This document shows, piece after piece, positions 1-8,409 of a stretch of DNA of 64,000 bases (within the stretch, counting starts at the first letter, position 1; every line of letters begins with the position of its first letter). The DNA is taken from assembly GCA_013812695.1 (NCBI GenBank), contig JACCSZ010000248.1:1-64000 (forward strand), given 5' to 3'. The position numbers and the translations under genes were made by a program. The notes under the pieces were generated by a model. The model saw only the letters and a list, made by a program, of their open reading frames with translations. It was not told where the DNA came from and made no database searches. The stretch comes from Gemmatimonadales bacterium (GTDB taxonomy: Bacteria > Gemmatimonadota > Gemmatimonadetes > Gemmatimonadales > GWC2-71-9).

Positions 1-978
1 GATTTCCTCCGCCTCGCCGGTGGCCGCCAGCTCGCGCTCGAGCGCCGCCCGGAAGCGGTCCGAGAGCGGCACCGCTTTCTCCGTGATGCTCAGCGCACGG
101 ACCAGCTCGTCGAGGCGGCGCCGGTACCGGCGCAGGCCGGTGAGCCGGTTCTCGAGCAGTGTGCTGTGGGTGACGTCGTTGGTGACGAACGGATTGCCGT
201 CGCGGTCGCCGCCGATCCAGGAACCGAACTGGAAAAACGGTGGCACCACCCAGGCTTCGCCGGGATAGTGCTGCGCGAGCACGCGCTCCACCTTTTCCAG
301 CAGGTCGGGCACCGCTTCGAACAGCGTCTCGTTGAAGAAATGGAGGCCCCAGTAGACTTCCTGCGGAACGGTGGGTTTCTGGAGGCGCAGCTCCCCCGTG
401 AGCCAGAGCAGCTCGATTTCGTTCCGGAGACCGTCCATCAGCCCCTGGCGCTCGCGCGGGGTCCAGCGCGGTGACTCGAGGTCGACCAGCCGGCGGTAGA
501 TGCGGCGGTGCTTCTCGAGGACGGTGACCCGCTTGGCCTCGGTCGGATGCGCGGTGATCACGGGGCGAACGCGCAGCCGCTCCAGCAGCGCGTGGATCTC
601 GGCCACCGGAACCTTGGCTGCGGCCGCGTCGGCGAACACCTGGGCCAGGGTCCCGCGGAACAGCGCGGAGCCACGCTCGACCTCGACTTGCCTGCGGCGG
701 CGCATGGCCGCGTTCTGCTCGGCGATGCTGAGCAACTGAAACCAGATCCCGTGCACCTGCAGGGTCCGGGCAAGCAGCTCCGCGCTCAGCTCGCCGGCCG
801 AGCGCTCGCCGCGGAGCACCGGCTCCACCTCGGGGGCTCGCTGCCGCACGAGCTGAAGCATTAATTCGCCGAGCAGGTCGACGACTTCGTTGGCATAGTG
901 GGCCGCGCTCGCCGCCACCGGGTCGGGAGACTCCGGCAGCTCCGTCGCGGCGAACGGCTCGAGCGCCACGTGGCTCAC
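1..978 (-). CDS. ppc: Phosphoenolpyruvate carboxylase, N-terminal part (cut by window edge)
   Basis: Carboxylates PEP with bicarbonate to oxaloacetate in the cytoplasm. The 326 codons present read open to the left edge; the full enzyme is usually about 900 residues, so roughly two thirds is missing. The catalytic-histidine motif VITAHPTEAKR (His about 144) and the signature GSWIGGDRDGNP (about 252-263) are both visible and diagnostic. The GTG start at 978 overlaps the hprA stop as GTGA, so it is the last visible gene of the sga-mcl-mtkAB-hprA-ppc operon. In a serine cycle this step supplies oxaloacetate for malate. Family is certain; placement in a serine cycle is inferred from neighbours. 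Confidence 0.93.
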   Translation of the reverse strand, partial: MSHVALEPFAATELPESPDPVAASAAHYANEVVDLLGELMLQLVRQRAPEVEPVLRGERSAGELSAELLARTLQVHGIWFQLLSIAEQNAAMRRRRQVEVERGSALFRGTLAQVFADAAAAKVPVAEIHALLERLRVRPVITAHPTEAKRVTVLEKHRRIYRRLVDLESPRWTPRERQGLMDGLRNEIELLWLTGELRLQKPTVPQEVYWGLHFFNETLFEAVPDLLEKVERVLAQHYPGEAWVVPPFFQFGSWIGGDRDGNPFVTNDVTHSTLLENRLTGLRRYRRRLDELVRALSITEKAVPLSDRFRAALERELAATGEAEEI

Positions 979-1949
979 ACGACGCGGTCCTGGAGCGGCT
1001 GGCCTCCGAAGAAGCGCTGGAGGTTGTCGAAGGCGCGCATGCCCATGGCGACGCGCGTCTCCTGGGTGGCACTGCCCAGGTGAGGCAGCAGCACGACGTT
1101 GTCCATCGTGACCAGCGCCTGGGTGACCTGCGGCTCTTTCTCGAACACATCGAGGCCGGCTCCCGCGATGCGCCCCGACCGGAGCGCTTCGACCAGCGCC
1201 GCTTCATCGACGACGTCTCCGCGCGCGGTGTTGACCAGCATCGCCTCCGGCCGCATGAGCGCGAAGCGATCCCGGTTCATGAGATGTCGGGTCTCGGCCG
1301 TCGCCGGACAGTGGAGCGAGACGAAGTCCGCCTCGCGCAGCACGTCCTCGAGCCGCTCGCGGGGCTCGGCTCCGAGCGAGCTGGCCACCTCCGGGGACGG
1401 CGGATAGGGGTCGTGGAAGATGACCTTCATTCCGAACCCGTGGTGCGCCCGCTGTGCCACCGCGCGGGCGATACGGCCCATGCCGATCAAGCCGAGCGTC
1501 TTGCCCGTCACGTGCGTCCCGAGCATGTGGGTGGGGCGCCACCCGGTCCATTGGCCCCCACGCAGGTGGCGCTCGCCCTCGCCGGTGCGGCGCGCGATCA
1601 TCAGGAGCAGCGTCATGGCGAGGTCGGCGGTGGCATCGGTCAGCACGTCGGGCGTGTTCGACACCGCGATGCCGCGGGCCCTGGCCGTGTCGACGTCGAT
1701 GTTGTTGAACCCCACGCCGAAGTTGGCGATGAGCCCGGCGCGGCGTGGATCCACCGACAGCACCTCCGCTGTGATCTTGTCAGTGACCGTCGTGAGCAGC
1801 GCGTCGGCCTGCCGGAGCGCGTCCTTGAGCCCATCCGGCGTGAGCGGACGGTCGTCGGGGTTGAGACGCGCGTCGAACTCCCGCGCGAGTGCGTCGTGCA
1901 CCGGCTCCGGGAGCCGGCGGGTCACCACCACGACGGGCCGCCCGCTCAC
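975..1949 (-). CDS. hprA: Hydroxypyruvate/glyoxylate reductase (D-glycerate dehydrogenase)
   Basis: A 324-residue D-2-hydroxyacid dehydrogenase. The Rossmann motif GLIGMGRIA lies near 153-161. The catalytic triad of the family is present: Arg about 243 in NTARGD, Glu about 272 in EKEP, His about 290 in LPHLGSAT. The family reduces hydroxypyruvate to D-glycerate or glyoxylate to glycolate. The start ATG overlaps the mtkB stop by 4 nt and its own stop overlaps the ppc start. With sga upstream in the operon and a glycerate 2-kinase divergent, hydroxypyruvate is the likely physiological substrate. Substrate choice within the family cannot be read from sequence alone. Confidence 0.9.
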   Translation of the reverse strand: MSGRPVVVVTRRLPEPVHDALAREFDARLNPDDRPLTPDGLKDALRQADALLTTVTDKITAEVLSVDPRRAGLIANFGVGFNNIDVDTARARGIAVSNTPDVLTDATADLAMTLLLMIARRTGEGERHLRGGQWTGWRPTHMLGTHVTGKTLGLIGMGRIARAVAQRAHHGFGMKVIFHDPYPPSPEVASSLGAEPRERLEDVLREADFVSLHCPATAETRHLMNRDRFALMRPEAMLVNTARGDVVDEAALVEALRSGRIAGAGLDVFEKEPQVTQALVTMDNVVLLPHLGSATQETRVAMGMRAFDNLQRFFGGQPLQDRVV

Positions 1950-2857
1950 GCGCCGACCGCCACGCGCTTCGACAGCCCGCCCAGCACCGTAGCGGCGGTC
2001 GAGCCCATATCGGCCGGGCTCGGCACCACCGTCAGCCCCGCCTCCTTCATGATCTCGACCTTCTCCGCCGCGCTCTCGCCGAACGCGCGGATGATGGCGC
2101 CGGCGTGGCCCATGCGGCGGCCTTTGGGCGCGGTCAGCCCCGCGACGTAACCGATGACCGGCTTCTTCATGTTCTGCTTGGCGAACATGGCCGCCTCCGC
2201 CTCCTGCGGACCGCCGATCTCTCCGATCATCATGACCGCTTCGGTTTCGGGATCCTCCTCGAACCGCTGCAGAACGTCCACGAACGAGCTGCCGTTGATC
2301 GGATCGCCCCCGATGCCGACGCTCGTCGTGATGCCGATGCCGAGCGCCTTCATCTGCGACGCCGCCTCGTACCCGAGCGTTCCCGAGCGGGTCACGAGGC
2401 CCACGACTCCCCGCTGGTAGATGTGGCCGGGCATGATGCCGAGCATGGCCTTCCCCGCGCTGATGATACCGGCGCAGTTCGGACCGATGACGGTGGAGCG
2501 CTTCTCCTTGGGATACCGCCAGAGGTAGCGCTTCACCATCATCATGTCCTGCGCGGGGATGCCGTCGGTAATGGCGCAGATGAGCCGGATGCCCGCGTCG
2601 GCCGCTTCCATGATCGAGTCGGCGCAGAAGGCCGCCGGTACGAAGATGATCGTGGCCTCCGCCCCCGCCTGCTTCACCGCTTCCTTGACCGTGTTGAAGA
2701 CGGGCAGATCGAGATGTCGTTTCCCGCCCTTACCGGGCGTCACGCCGCCCACGATGTTGGTCCCGTAGGCCACCATCTCCTTGCCGTGAAACGTGCCCTT
2801 GTCTCCGGTGAAGCCCTGGATGATGACGCGCGTGCGCTCGTCGATCAGGATGCTCAT
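1946..2857 (-). CDS. mtkB: Malate-CoA ligase (malate thiokinase) alpha subunit, SucD-like
   Basis: A 303-residue ATP-citrate lyase/succinyl-CoA ligase alpha-type subunit. It has the CoA-binding N-terminal fold, IGPNCAG at 124-130, the SGTLGYE loop near 158, and the phosphohistidine motif GHAGAI with His 251. The His is followed by RAFGESA; from memory this resembles malate thiokinase more than SucD, which has a GGKG-type loop there. It forms malyl-CoA from malate, CoA and ATP together with MtkA. Both ends overlap neighbours by 4 nt. The malate rather than succinate assignment rests mainly on mcl, sga, hprA and ppc in the same operon. The open frame extends further upstream, but ATG 2857 overlaps the mtkA stop and begins the conserved protein. 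Confidence 0.83.
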   Translation of the reverse strand: MSILIDERTRVIIQGFTGDKGTFHGKEMVAYGTNIVGGVTPGKGGKRHLDLPVFNTVKEAVKQAGAEATIIFVPAAFCADSIMEAADAGIRLICAITDGIPAQDMMMVKRYLWRYPKEKRSTVIGPNCAGIISAGKAMLGIMPGHIYQRGVVGLVTRSGTLGYEAASQMKALGIGITTSVGIGGDPINGSSFVDVLQRFEEDPETEAVMMIGEIGGPQEAEAAMFAKQNMKKPVIGYVAGLTAPKGRRMGHAGAIIRAFGESAAEKVEIMKEAGLTVVPSPADMGSTAATVLGGLSKRVAVGA

Positions 2858-4047
2858 GGCGTTCCCTTCCCGGCCGGGGTGCCCGCGGTCTTGAGCGCCG
2901 CCACGACCTTCTCGGCCGCCTCGGTCAGGGTGTCGGCGGTCACGAGGTCGAGCCCGCTCTCCCGCAGGATCCGGCGGCCTTCCTCCACGTTGGTGCCCGC
3001 GAGCCGGACCACGAGCGGCACCGTGGGCTTGAGCTCCTGGACGGCGTTCACGACGCCCTGCGCGACCCAATCGCATCGGTTGATCCCCGCGAAGATGTTC
3101 ACGAGGATGGCCTTGACCTTGGGATCGGCGAGCACCAGGCGGAACGCATTGCAGACTTTCTCGGGCGAGGCGCCGCCGCCCACGTCCAGAAAGTTGGCGG
3201 GGGAGCTGCCGGCATGCTTGATGAGGTCCATGGTGCCCATGGCCAACCCGGCGCCGTTCACGATGCAGCCGATCTCACCGTCGAGGGCGACGTAGTTGAT
3301 GCCGTACTCCGCCGCCTGCGACTCGCGCGGATCTTCCTCGGCGTAATCGCGCAGCTCGCTCACGTTCGGCCGGCGGAACAGTGCGTTGTCGTCGAAGGTC
3401 ATCTTGCAGTCGAGCGCCAGGAGCTGCCCGTCGGTGGTGGCCACCAGTGGATTGATCTCCACCATCGTAGCGTCGAGGTCGCGGAAGGCCCGATAGCAGC
3501 CCAGGAGCACGGTCACGGCGCGGGTGACCTGCGCCGAGTCGAGCGCGAGGGCGAACGCGATCTCGCGTGCCTGAAACGAGGTCAGCCCCACCGCCGGCTC
3601 GACGGTCGAGCGGATGATCGCTTCGGGGGATTTCTCTGAGATCTCCTCGATTTCCATCCCGCCCTGGGCGGAGGCGACGATCATGACCCGCTCGGTCTTC
3701 CGGTCGAGCACGAAGCCCAGGTAGATCTCGCGCTCGATGGGGACGGCGGCCTCGATGTACAGGCGGTGAACGGTGCGGCCTTCGGCCCCGGTCTGATGGG
3801 TGACCAGGCGTCGGCCGAGCAGCGATTTGGCTGCCTGCCGCACTTCGTCCTCGTTCGAGCACAGCTTGATGCCCCCGGCCTTGCCGCGCGCACCCGAGTG
3901 GATCTGCGCCTTGACGGCCCAGCGCGCGCCGCCGATCTCCGAGGCGCGGTACACCGCCTGCTCCGGGCTGTAGGCCACTCCGCCGCGCGGGATGGCGACG
4001 CCGAAGCCGGCCAGCAGTTCCTTGGCCTGGTACTCGTGGATGTCCAC
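2854..4047 (-). CDS. mtkA: Malate-CoA ligase (malate thiokinase) beta subunit, SucC-like
   Basis: A 397-residue ATP-grasp subunit with the SucC-type start DIHEYQAKELL, the VEINPL motif near 196-201 and the CIVNGAGLAMGTMD segment near 261-274. It partners MtkB in ATP-dependent formation of malyl-CoA. The start is GTG 4047, because a GGAGG sequence sits 6-7 nt upstream on the minus strand. An ATG at 4080 would add 11 residues unlike the family N-terminus. It is separated from mcl by a 143-nt gap containing a hairpin repeat, unlike the overlapping junctions downstream. Succinyl-CoA synthetase is the alternative reading; operon context argues against it. Confidence 0.82.
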   Translation of the reverse strand: MDIHEYQAKELLAGFGVAIPRGGVAYSPEQAVYRASEIGGARWAVKAQIHSGARGKAGGIKLCSNEDEVRQAAKSLLGRRLVTHQTGAEGRTVHRLYIEAAVPIEREIYLGFVLDRKTERVMIVASAQGGMEIEEISEKSPEAIIRSTVEPAVGLTSFQAREIAFALALDSAQVTRAVTVLLGCYRAFRDLDATMVEINPLVATTDGQLLALDCKMTFDDNALFRRPNVSELRDYAEEDPRESQAAEYGINYVALDGEIGCIVNGAGLAMGTMDLIKHAGSSPANFLDVGGGASPEKVCNAFRLVLADPKVKAILVNIFAGINRCDWVAQGVVNAVQELKPTVPLVVRLAGTNVEEGRRILRESGLDLVTADTLTEAAEKVVAALKTAGTPAGKGTP

Positions 4048-4088
4048 GCTGGTCCTCCGTTGACTCTGTGAGAGGCTCACTCACCCGT

Positions 4089-4154
4089 GTCATCCTGAGC
4101 GGAGCGAAGGAGCCATGCTCCAGGGCATGCCCCCTTCGCTTCGCTCAGGGTGAC
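4089..4154. repeat. Inverted hairpin repeat of the CATCCTGAGCGGAGCGAAGG type
   Basis: The left arm 4089-4110 and right arm 4133-4154 are near-complementary (GTCATCCTGAGCGGAGCGAA against TTCGCTTCGCTCAGGGTGAC). The inner part has a second short inverted segment. A second copy with the same arms is at 20360-20456. It lies within the serine-cycle operon between mcl and mtkA, where it could act as an mRNA stability or partial termination element. Similar motifs are widespread in bacterial genomes. Confidence 0.8.
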
Positions 4155-4190
4155 GGGGCCTCGCCAGGATGGACTTTAGTCAGCATCGTC

Positions 4191-5156
4191 CTACCGCCCC
4201 ACGCCCGCGGTCTGTCCGCCTCGCGAATCGATGGCGTGCGCGGTGTTGACCACGTTCTGCGCCATGCGGGCGGACGCGGCATCGATCATCCGGCCGTCCA
4301 GCTGCGCCGCGCCCCGGCCTTCGCGGGCGGCGTCTTCCAGCGCGACCAGAATGCGCCGCGCCCGGTCCAGCTCCTCGGGCGGCGGGCTGAAGGTCTCGTT
4401 GGCGAGCGCGATCTGCGATGGATGGATTGCCCACTTGCCTTCGATACCCAGCGCGGCGCCCCGCTTGGCCGCGAGCCGGTAGCCGTCCGGGTCCTTGAAG
4501 TCGCCGAACGGACCGTCGATCGGCCTGAGGCCGTACGCGCGGCAGGCCACGATCATGCGCGAGAGCGCCGCGTGCCACTGGTCGCCCGGGTAATCGGGGT
4601 TGAGCCCGCCGATGACGACGGTCCGCGCACGGCAGCTCGCCGCATAGTCGGCGACGCCGAAGTGCATCGCTTCGAGCCGGCGGCTGGACTGCGCGATGGC
4701 CTCGACATTCGCCATGCCGAGCGCGGTCTCGATCAGGACGTCGATGCCGATCCGGTGCGGGATGCCTTCGGCCTCTTCGATCTGGGTGAGGAGCGCGTCG
4801 ACCAGATAGACGTCGGCGGACACGCCGACCTTGGGAATGAGGATGGTGTCGAGCCGATGGCCGGCCTGCTCGACCACATCCACCACGTCCCGGTACATGT
4901 AATGGGTGTCGATGCCATTGATCCGGACCGAGATCGTCTTGCCCGCGCCCCGCCAGTCGTGCTCCAGCAAGGCCTCGATGACGTTCGTCCGTGCCCGCTC
5001 CTTGTCGCCGGGGGCGACGGCGTCCTCGAGATCGAGGAAGATGTAGTCCGCCTCGCCCTCCAGCGCCTTGAGGAACATCCCCGGATTGGACCCCGGGACC
5101 GCGAGTTCGCTGCGCTGCAGCCGCTGGCGAGCGGGCTCGACGCGGGTGTGGCTCAT
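4191..5156 (-). CDS. mcl: Malyl-CoA lyase / HpcH-HpaI family CoA-ester lyase
   Basis: A 321-residue citrate-lyase-beta type TIM-barrel protein. DLEDAV at 42-47, VRIN at 77-80, IETALG at 142-147 and FGVADY at 166-171 are the metal and substrate-binding signatures. The family splits malyl-CoA to acetyl-CoA and glyoxylate, reversibly, and some members act on methylmalyl-CoA or citramalyl-CoA. Start ATG 5156 overlaps the sga stop (ATGA). Upstream in-frame codons belong to the shadow of sga. Position between sga and mtkAB favours the malyl-CoA reaction that closes a serine cycle: glyoxylate to Sga, acetyl-CoA to biosynthesis. Confidence 0.88.
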   Translation of the reverse strand: MSHTRVEPARQRLQRSELAVPGSNPGMFLKALEGEADYIFLDLEDAVAPGDKERARTNVIEALLEHDWRGAGKTISVRINGIDTHYMYRDVVDVVEQAGHRLDTILIPKVGVSADVYLVDALLTQIEEAEGIPHRIGIDVLIETALGMANVEAIAQSSRRLEAMHFGVADYAASCRARTVVIGGLNPDYPGDQWHAALSRMIVACRAYGLRPIDGPFGDFKDPDGYRLAAKRGAALGIEGKWAIHPSQIALANETFSPPPEELDRARRILVALEDAAREGRGAAQLDGRMIDAASARMAQNVVNTAHAIDSRGGQTAGVGR

Positions 5157-6415
5157 CGCCCGGCGCCGGCGGTGGCCTTCTCCTTGGCCGGCGCCGCGGC
5201 GGGCTGCGCATCCGGCGCGCGAGGCGGCAGGTCGCGCTGCTCGAGCGGTGTGGATGACTTCCGCCAGAGCTCCTGCGCCGCACCCACGCCGCTGCCCGCC
5301 TTGATCTTGATGCCGGCGTCCAGCATCGCCATCTCGGCCCCCGCGATGCCGCCGAGCAGCATGCACTCGTTCAGGTCACCCAGGTGCCCGATCCGGAACA
5401 GTTTTCCGGCCATCCGGGCCAGGCCCGCCCCGAGCGCAAGATTGTAACGGCGATACGCGATGTCGATGACCTCGGCGCCGTTGACGCCCGGCGGCACCAG
5501 GATGGCGCTGACGGTGTCCGAGTACCAGCGCGGCTCCTTGGCGCATAGTTCGAGGCCCCACGCCTTCACCGCCGCGCGCGTGCCCTCCGCCAGGCGATGG
5601 TGGCGCGCGATGACGTTGTCGAGCCCTTCCTCGAACAGCATCGCGAGCGACTCGCGCAAGCCATAGAGGAGAGGCAGCGAGGGAGTGTAGGGGAAGTACC
5701 CTGTGGCATTCGCCTTCCGCATGTCGCCCAGGTCGAAGAACACCCGGGGCAGCTTGGCCGACTCGTACAGCGCGGCGGCCTTGGGACTCACGGCCAGGAG
5801 CCCGAGGCCCGCAGGAAGCATCAGCCCCTTCTGCGATCCCGTCACGGCGCAATCCACGCCCCACTCGTCCATCCGGAAATCGATGCTGCCGATCGAGCTC
5901 ACGCCGTCGACCATCAGCAGTGCCGGATGCTTGGCGTCGTTGAGGGCCTTTCGCGCCCCGGCTGCGTCGCTCGTCACGCCGGTCGCCGTCTCATTGTGGG
6001 TAAAGAGCACGGCCTTGATCTCGTGCTGCTTGTCGGCCGCGAGCGCCTCCTGATAGCGCTCGATCGGCGCTCCCTCCCCCCACTCGGCGTCGAGGATATC
6101 GACCCGCAGGCCGAGTCGTTGCGCCATGTCGATCCAGAGGTGGCTGAACTGGCCGAATCGTCCGGCGAGCACCCGGTCGCCCGGGCTCAGCGTGTTGGAC
6201 AGCGCGGCTTCCCAGGCGCCGGTCCCGCTGGCCGGGAAGATGTAGGTCTGCCCCTTGGTGGTCTTGAAGATTTGCTTCAGGTCTTCGAGGACGGGCGCCG
6301 CGAGGGAGGGAAAGCTGGACGACCGGTGGTCCTCCATCGCGATGTGCATGGCGCGGAGAATACGGTCGGGCGTGTTCGTGGGACCCGGAACGAAGAGGAA
6401 GTTGCGGCCGGCCAT
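5153..6415 (-). CDS. sga: Serine-glyoxylate aminotransferase
   Basis: A 420-residue class V PLP aminotransferase. The N-terminus MAGRNFLFVPGPTN is typical of serine-glyoxylate and alanine-glyoxylate transaminases. PLP lysine is Lys196 in TGSQKGLMLP, and NETATGV occurs near 141. It converts serine plus glyoxylate to hydroxypyruvate plus glycine. ATG 6415 is chosen for the family N-terminus; an in-frame ATG at 6481 lacks a ribosome site. The last ~30 residues are an Ala/Pro/Lys-rich tail beyond the catalytic fold. It heads the operon sga-mcl-mtkA-mtkB-hprA-ppc, with a plausible promoter at 6551-6579. Confidence 0.9.
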   Translation of the reverse strand: MAGRNFLFVPGPTNTPDRILRAMHIAMEDHRSSSFPSLAAPVLEDLKQIFKTTKGQTYIFPASGTGAWEAALSNTLSPGDRVLAGRFGQFSHLWIDMAQRLGLRVDILDAEWGEGAPIERYQEALAADKQHEIKAVLFTHNETATGVTSDAAGARKALNDAKHPALLMVDGVSSIGSIDFRMDEWGVDCAVTGSQKGLMLPAGLGLLAVSPKAAALYESAKLPRVFFDLGDMRKANATGYFPYTPSLPLLYGLRESLAMLFEEGLDNVIARHHRLAEGTRAAVKAWGLELCAKEPRWYSDTVSAILVPPGVNGAEVIDIAYRRYNLALGAGLARMAGKLFRIGHLGDLNECMLLGGIAGAEMAMLDAGIKIKAGSGVGAAQELWRKSSTPLEQRDLPPRAPDAQPAAAPAKEKATAGAGR

Positions 6416-6550
6416 GCGCGGAGCCCCCGGTGGAAGAAAGGATGGGCCGAGGCGACGCGCCTCCGCCGGATCAGAGTACATTAGCAGGCGCCACACGCCG
6501 GTGCCGCCGGCAGACGCATTCCGCCGAATTTTTATGCGTCCAGATACCCA

Positions 6551-6579
6551 TGTATAGCACTTTGTGCTTTTTTTCACAA
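6551..6579 (-). promoter_or_regulatory. Predicted sga-operon promoter with palindromic operator candidate
   Basis: On the minus strand TTGTGA (6579-6574) and TATACA (6556-6551) are separated by exactly 17 nt. A perfect 5-bp inverted repeat, AGCAC-TTT-GTGCT (6556-6568), fills the spacer. The site is also 21 nt upstream of the divergent glycerate kinase start, so one regulator could control both. This is pattern-based only. Confidence 0.5.
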
Positions 6580-6589
6580 GGCTGAGAAC

Positions 6590-7933
6590 TTGCCCGTGAC
6601 CGCCGCTGATCTGGGCTGGAACGCGTCGCCGCGTGAACTCCTCCTTGAGCTTTATACTGTTGCTACTTCAGCGGTTGACCCTGCCCCTGCCCTGGGGGCC
6701 CGACTCGAGCGCCTGGAACATGGCGGCGCGCGGCGGCGGTGGGTGCTTGCCCTCGGCAAGGCAGCGGCCCCGATGGCACGCGCAGCAGTGGATGCGCTGG
6801 CCCGATGGGGGCTCGAGCCGGCGGGCGGCCTCGTGGTCGCTCCCGAGGCTCGTCTAGCCGCCCACCCGCACATGCCGTTCGTCGTAGGCGATCACCCGGA
6901 GCCTGGTGCCGGCTCCCTGGCCGCCGCCCGAGCGCTCGAGGTTGCGGCCGCACGAGTCGGCGAGGGCGACGAGGTCTGGGTGCTGCTCTCGGGAGGAGCC
7001 ACCAGCCTCCTCGCCGCACCGATAGACGGTGTATCGCCGGCAGAGCTGGCGGCGCTGTACAAACTCCTGCTCGGGTCCGGGCTCGACATTACGGCCATGA
7101 ATCGCGTCCGGAAGCGGTTCTCTCGTTGGGGTGCCGGCCGGCTCGCGGTGGCACTCGCGCCGGCCCGGGTGCACGCCTTCATCGTGTCCGACGTCATCGG
7201 GGACGATCTCGCTTCGATCGGCTCCGGCCCTTGCGTGCCCGATCCGGCCAGCGCCACCGACGTCCGCAGGCTGCTCGAAGCCGCCGGCCTGTGGGATCGC
7301 ATCCCCCAGTCGGCCCGTCGGATCGTCGTCGCGTCGGAGGCGGGGGAAATGGCGGAGACGCCAAAACCCGGCGACCGGGCTTTCGCGCGCGTGAGCATCG
7401 AGCTGATCGCCAGTAACCGGTTGGCCCTCGAAGCGGCGGCCAAACGCGCGGCAGAGTTGGGCCTCGCTCCCCAGGTGGCGGAGACGCCGCTCGCCGGGGA
7501 GGCGTCGGCGGCCGGAACGAGTGTGGCCACTACACTATTACAACATTGCGGGCCTGCTGAGATCCCGCAACCAGTCCGACCGTCCCGCTGCTTTATCTGG
7601 GGGGGTGAGACGACCGTCACATTGGGCGACGCGATCCCGGGGCTCGGAGGTCGCTGCCAGGAGCTCGCGCTCGCGGCCGCCCGCACGCTCGAGGGTGCTC
7701 CGGCGGGCGCGGCCCTGCTCGCGGCGGGAACGGACGGTCGCGACGGACCGACCGATGCCGCGGGCGCCGTGGTCGATGGGGACACCTGGCGAGCGGTGGC
7801 CCTGGCAGGCCGCGATCCCGCGCGCGACCTGCGGGCGCACGACGCCTATCACGGGCTCGATGCGGCGGGCGCGCTCGTGAAGGTGGGGCTGACGGGCACG
7901 AACGTGATGGACGTGGTGATCGGGATCGTGTAG
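6590..7933 (+). CDS. gckA: Glycerate 2-kinase, MOFRL family
   Basis: A 447-residue member of the DUF4147/MOFRL glycerate kinase family. LALGKAAAPM lies near 53-62 and LLSGGATSLL near 131-140. The MOFRL C-terminal domain ends in TGTNVMDVVIG. This family phosphorylates D-glycerate to 2-phosphoglycerate, the product needed by the serine cycle upstream of enolase and PEPC. TTG 6590 is preferred over GTG 6596 because an AAGG sequence ends about 8 nt before it. It is divergent from sga across a 174-nt spacer that is AT-rich near the promoters. The TTG start is unusual for the window. Confidence 0.87.
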   Translation: MPVTAADLGWNASPRELLLELYTVATSAVDPAPALGARLERLEHGGARRRWVLALGKAAAPMARAAVDALARWGLEPAGGLVVAPEARLAAHPHMPFVVGDHPEPGAGSLAAARALEVAAARVGEGDEVWVLLSGGATSLLAAPIDGVSPAELAALYKLLLGSGLDITAMNRVRKRFSRWGAGRLAVALAPARVHAFIVSDVIGDDLASIGSGPCVPDPASATDVRRLLEAAGLWDRIPQSARRIVVASEAGEMAETPKPGDRAFARVSIELIASNRLALEAAAKRAAELGLAPQVAETPLAGEASAAGTSVATTLLQHCGPAEIPQPVRPSRCFIWGGETTVTLGDAIPGLGGRCQELALAAARTLEGAPAGAALLAAGTDGRDGPTDAAGAVVDGDTWRAVALAGRDPARDLRAHDAYHGLDAAGALVKVGLTGTNVMDVVIGIV

Positions 7934-7953
7934 TCACGACGACCCTGACTCGG

Positions 7954-8409
7954 TTACGGCCGCACTTCCAGCTGCGGCCGCCAATCTTCGCCGAGCAGCA
8001 CCGTCACGTCGACTCGCCTGAGCGTATCCGGCGCGATCGCGACTCGACCCGCGCCGAGCGCCTGGGCGACGTCCCGCCCGAGACCCGGTTCGCCGCGCCG
8101 CACCAGAATTTGCGTCGAATCCGTCCTGGGCCCGCTGCCGAAGAACACCACATCGACACCGCGCCGGCGAAGGGCTCGCGTAGCGGTGCGTGCGAGCCCC
8201 GCGCGCCGGGTGCCGTTCAATACCTCCACCTGGATGCGCTTGCCGGGCGCCGGGAGCGCATAGGCGTGGCCGGCCACCTGCTCCGGCCTCGGCTTCATAA
8301 GCGTCGCGAAGACCCCGAGGAGGGCCGCGCCCGCCGCGGCGATCAGCGCGAGCCGGAGGGCTCGACGACGCTGTTCCAGAAGCGCACCGTTGGCTCGGGT
8401 ATCGGCCAC
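7954..8409 (-). CDS. LytR_C-domain protein with N-terminal membrane helix
   Basis: About 151 residues. A hydrophobic segment near 18-38 (ALRLALIAAAGAALLGVFAT) anchors the protein. It is followed by a LytR_C domain with IQVEVLNGTRRAGLARTATRAL and a DVTVLLGEDW terminus. LytR_C domains are extracytoplasmic and of unclear function, often found near yqeK/rsfS genes. The only good in-frame start before the helix is GTG 8409, which overlaps the yqeK 3' end by 67 nt; the exact start is uncertain. It is the last gene of the trpC-to-here minus-strand run, with 20 bp to the convergent glycerate kinase. Confidence 0.72.
   Translation of the reverse strand: MADTRANGALLEQRRRALRLALIAAAGAALLGVFATLMKPRPEQVAGHAYALPAPGKRIQVEVLNGTRRAGLARTATRALRRRGVDVVFFGSGPRTDSTQILVRRGEPGLGRDVAQALGAGRVAIAPDTLRRVDVTVLLGEDWRPQLEVRP

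Noticed and set aside
1946..4047. Succinyl-CoA synthetase (sucCD) of the TCA cycle
   Set aside because: Operon context with mcl, sga, hprA and ppc, and the residues after the phosphohistidine, favour malate-CoA ligase. Not fully excluded without a tree.
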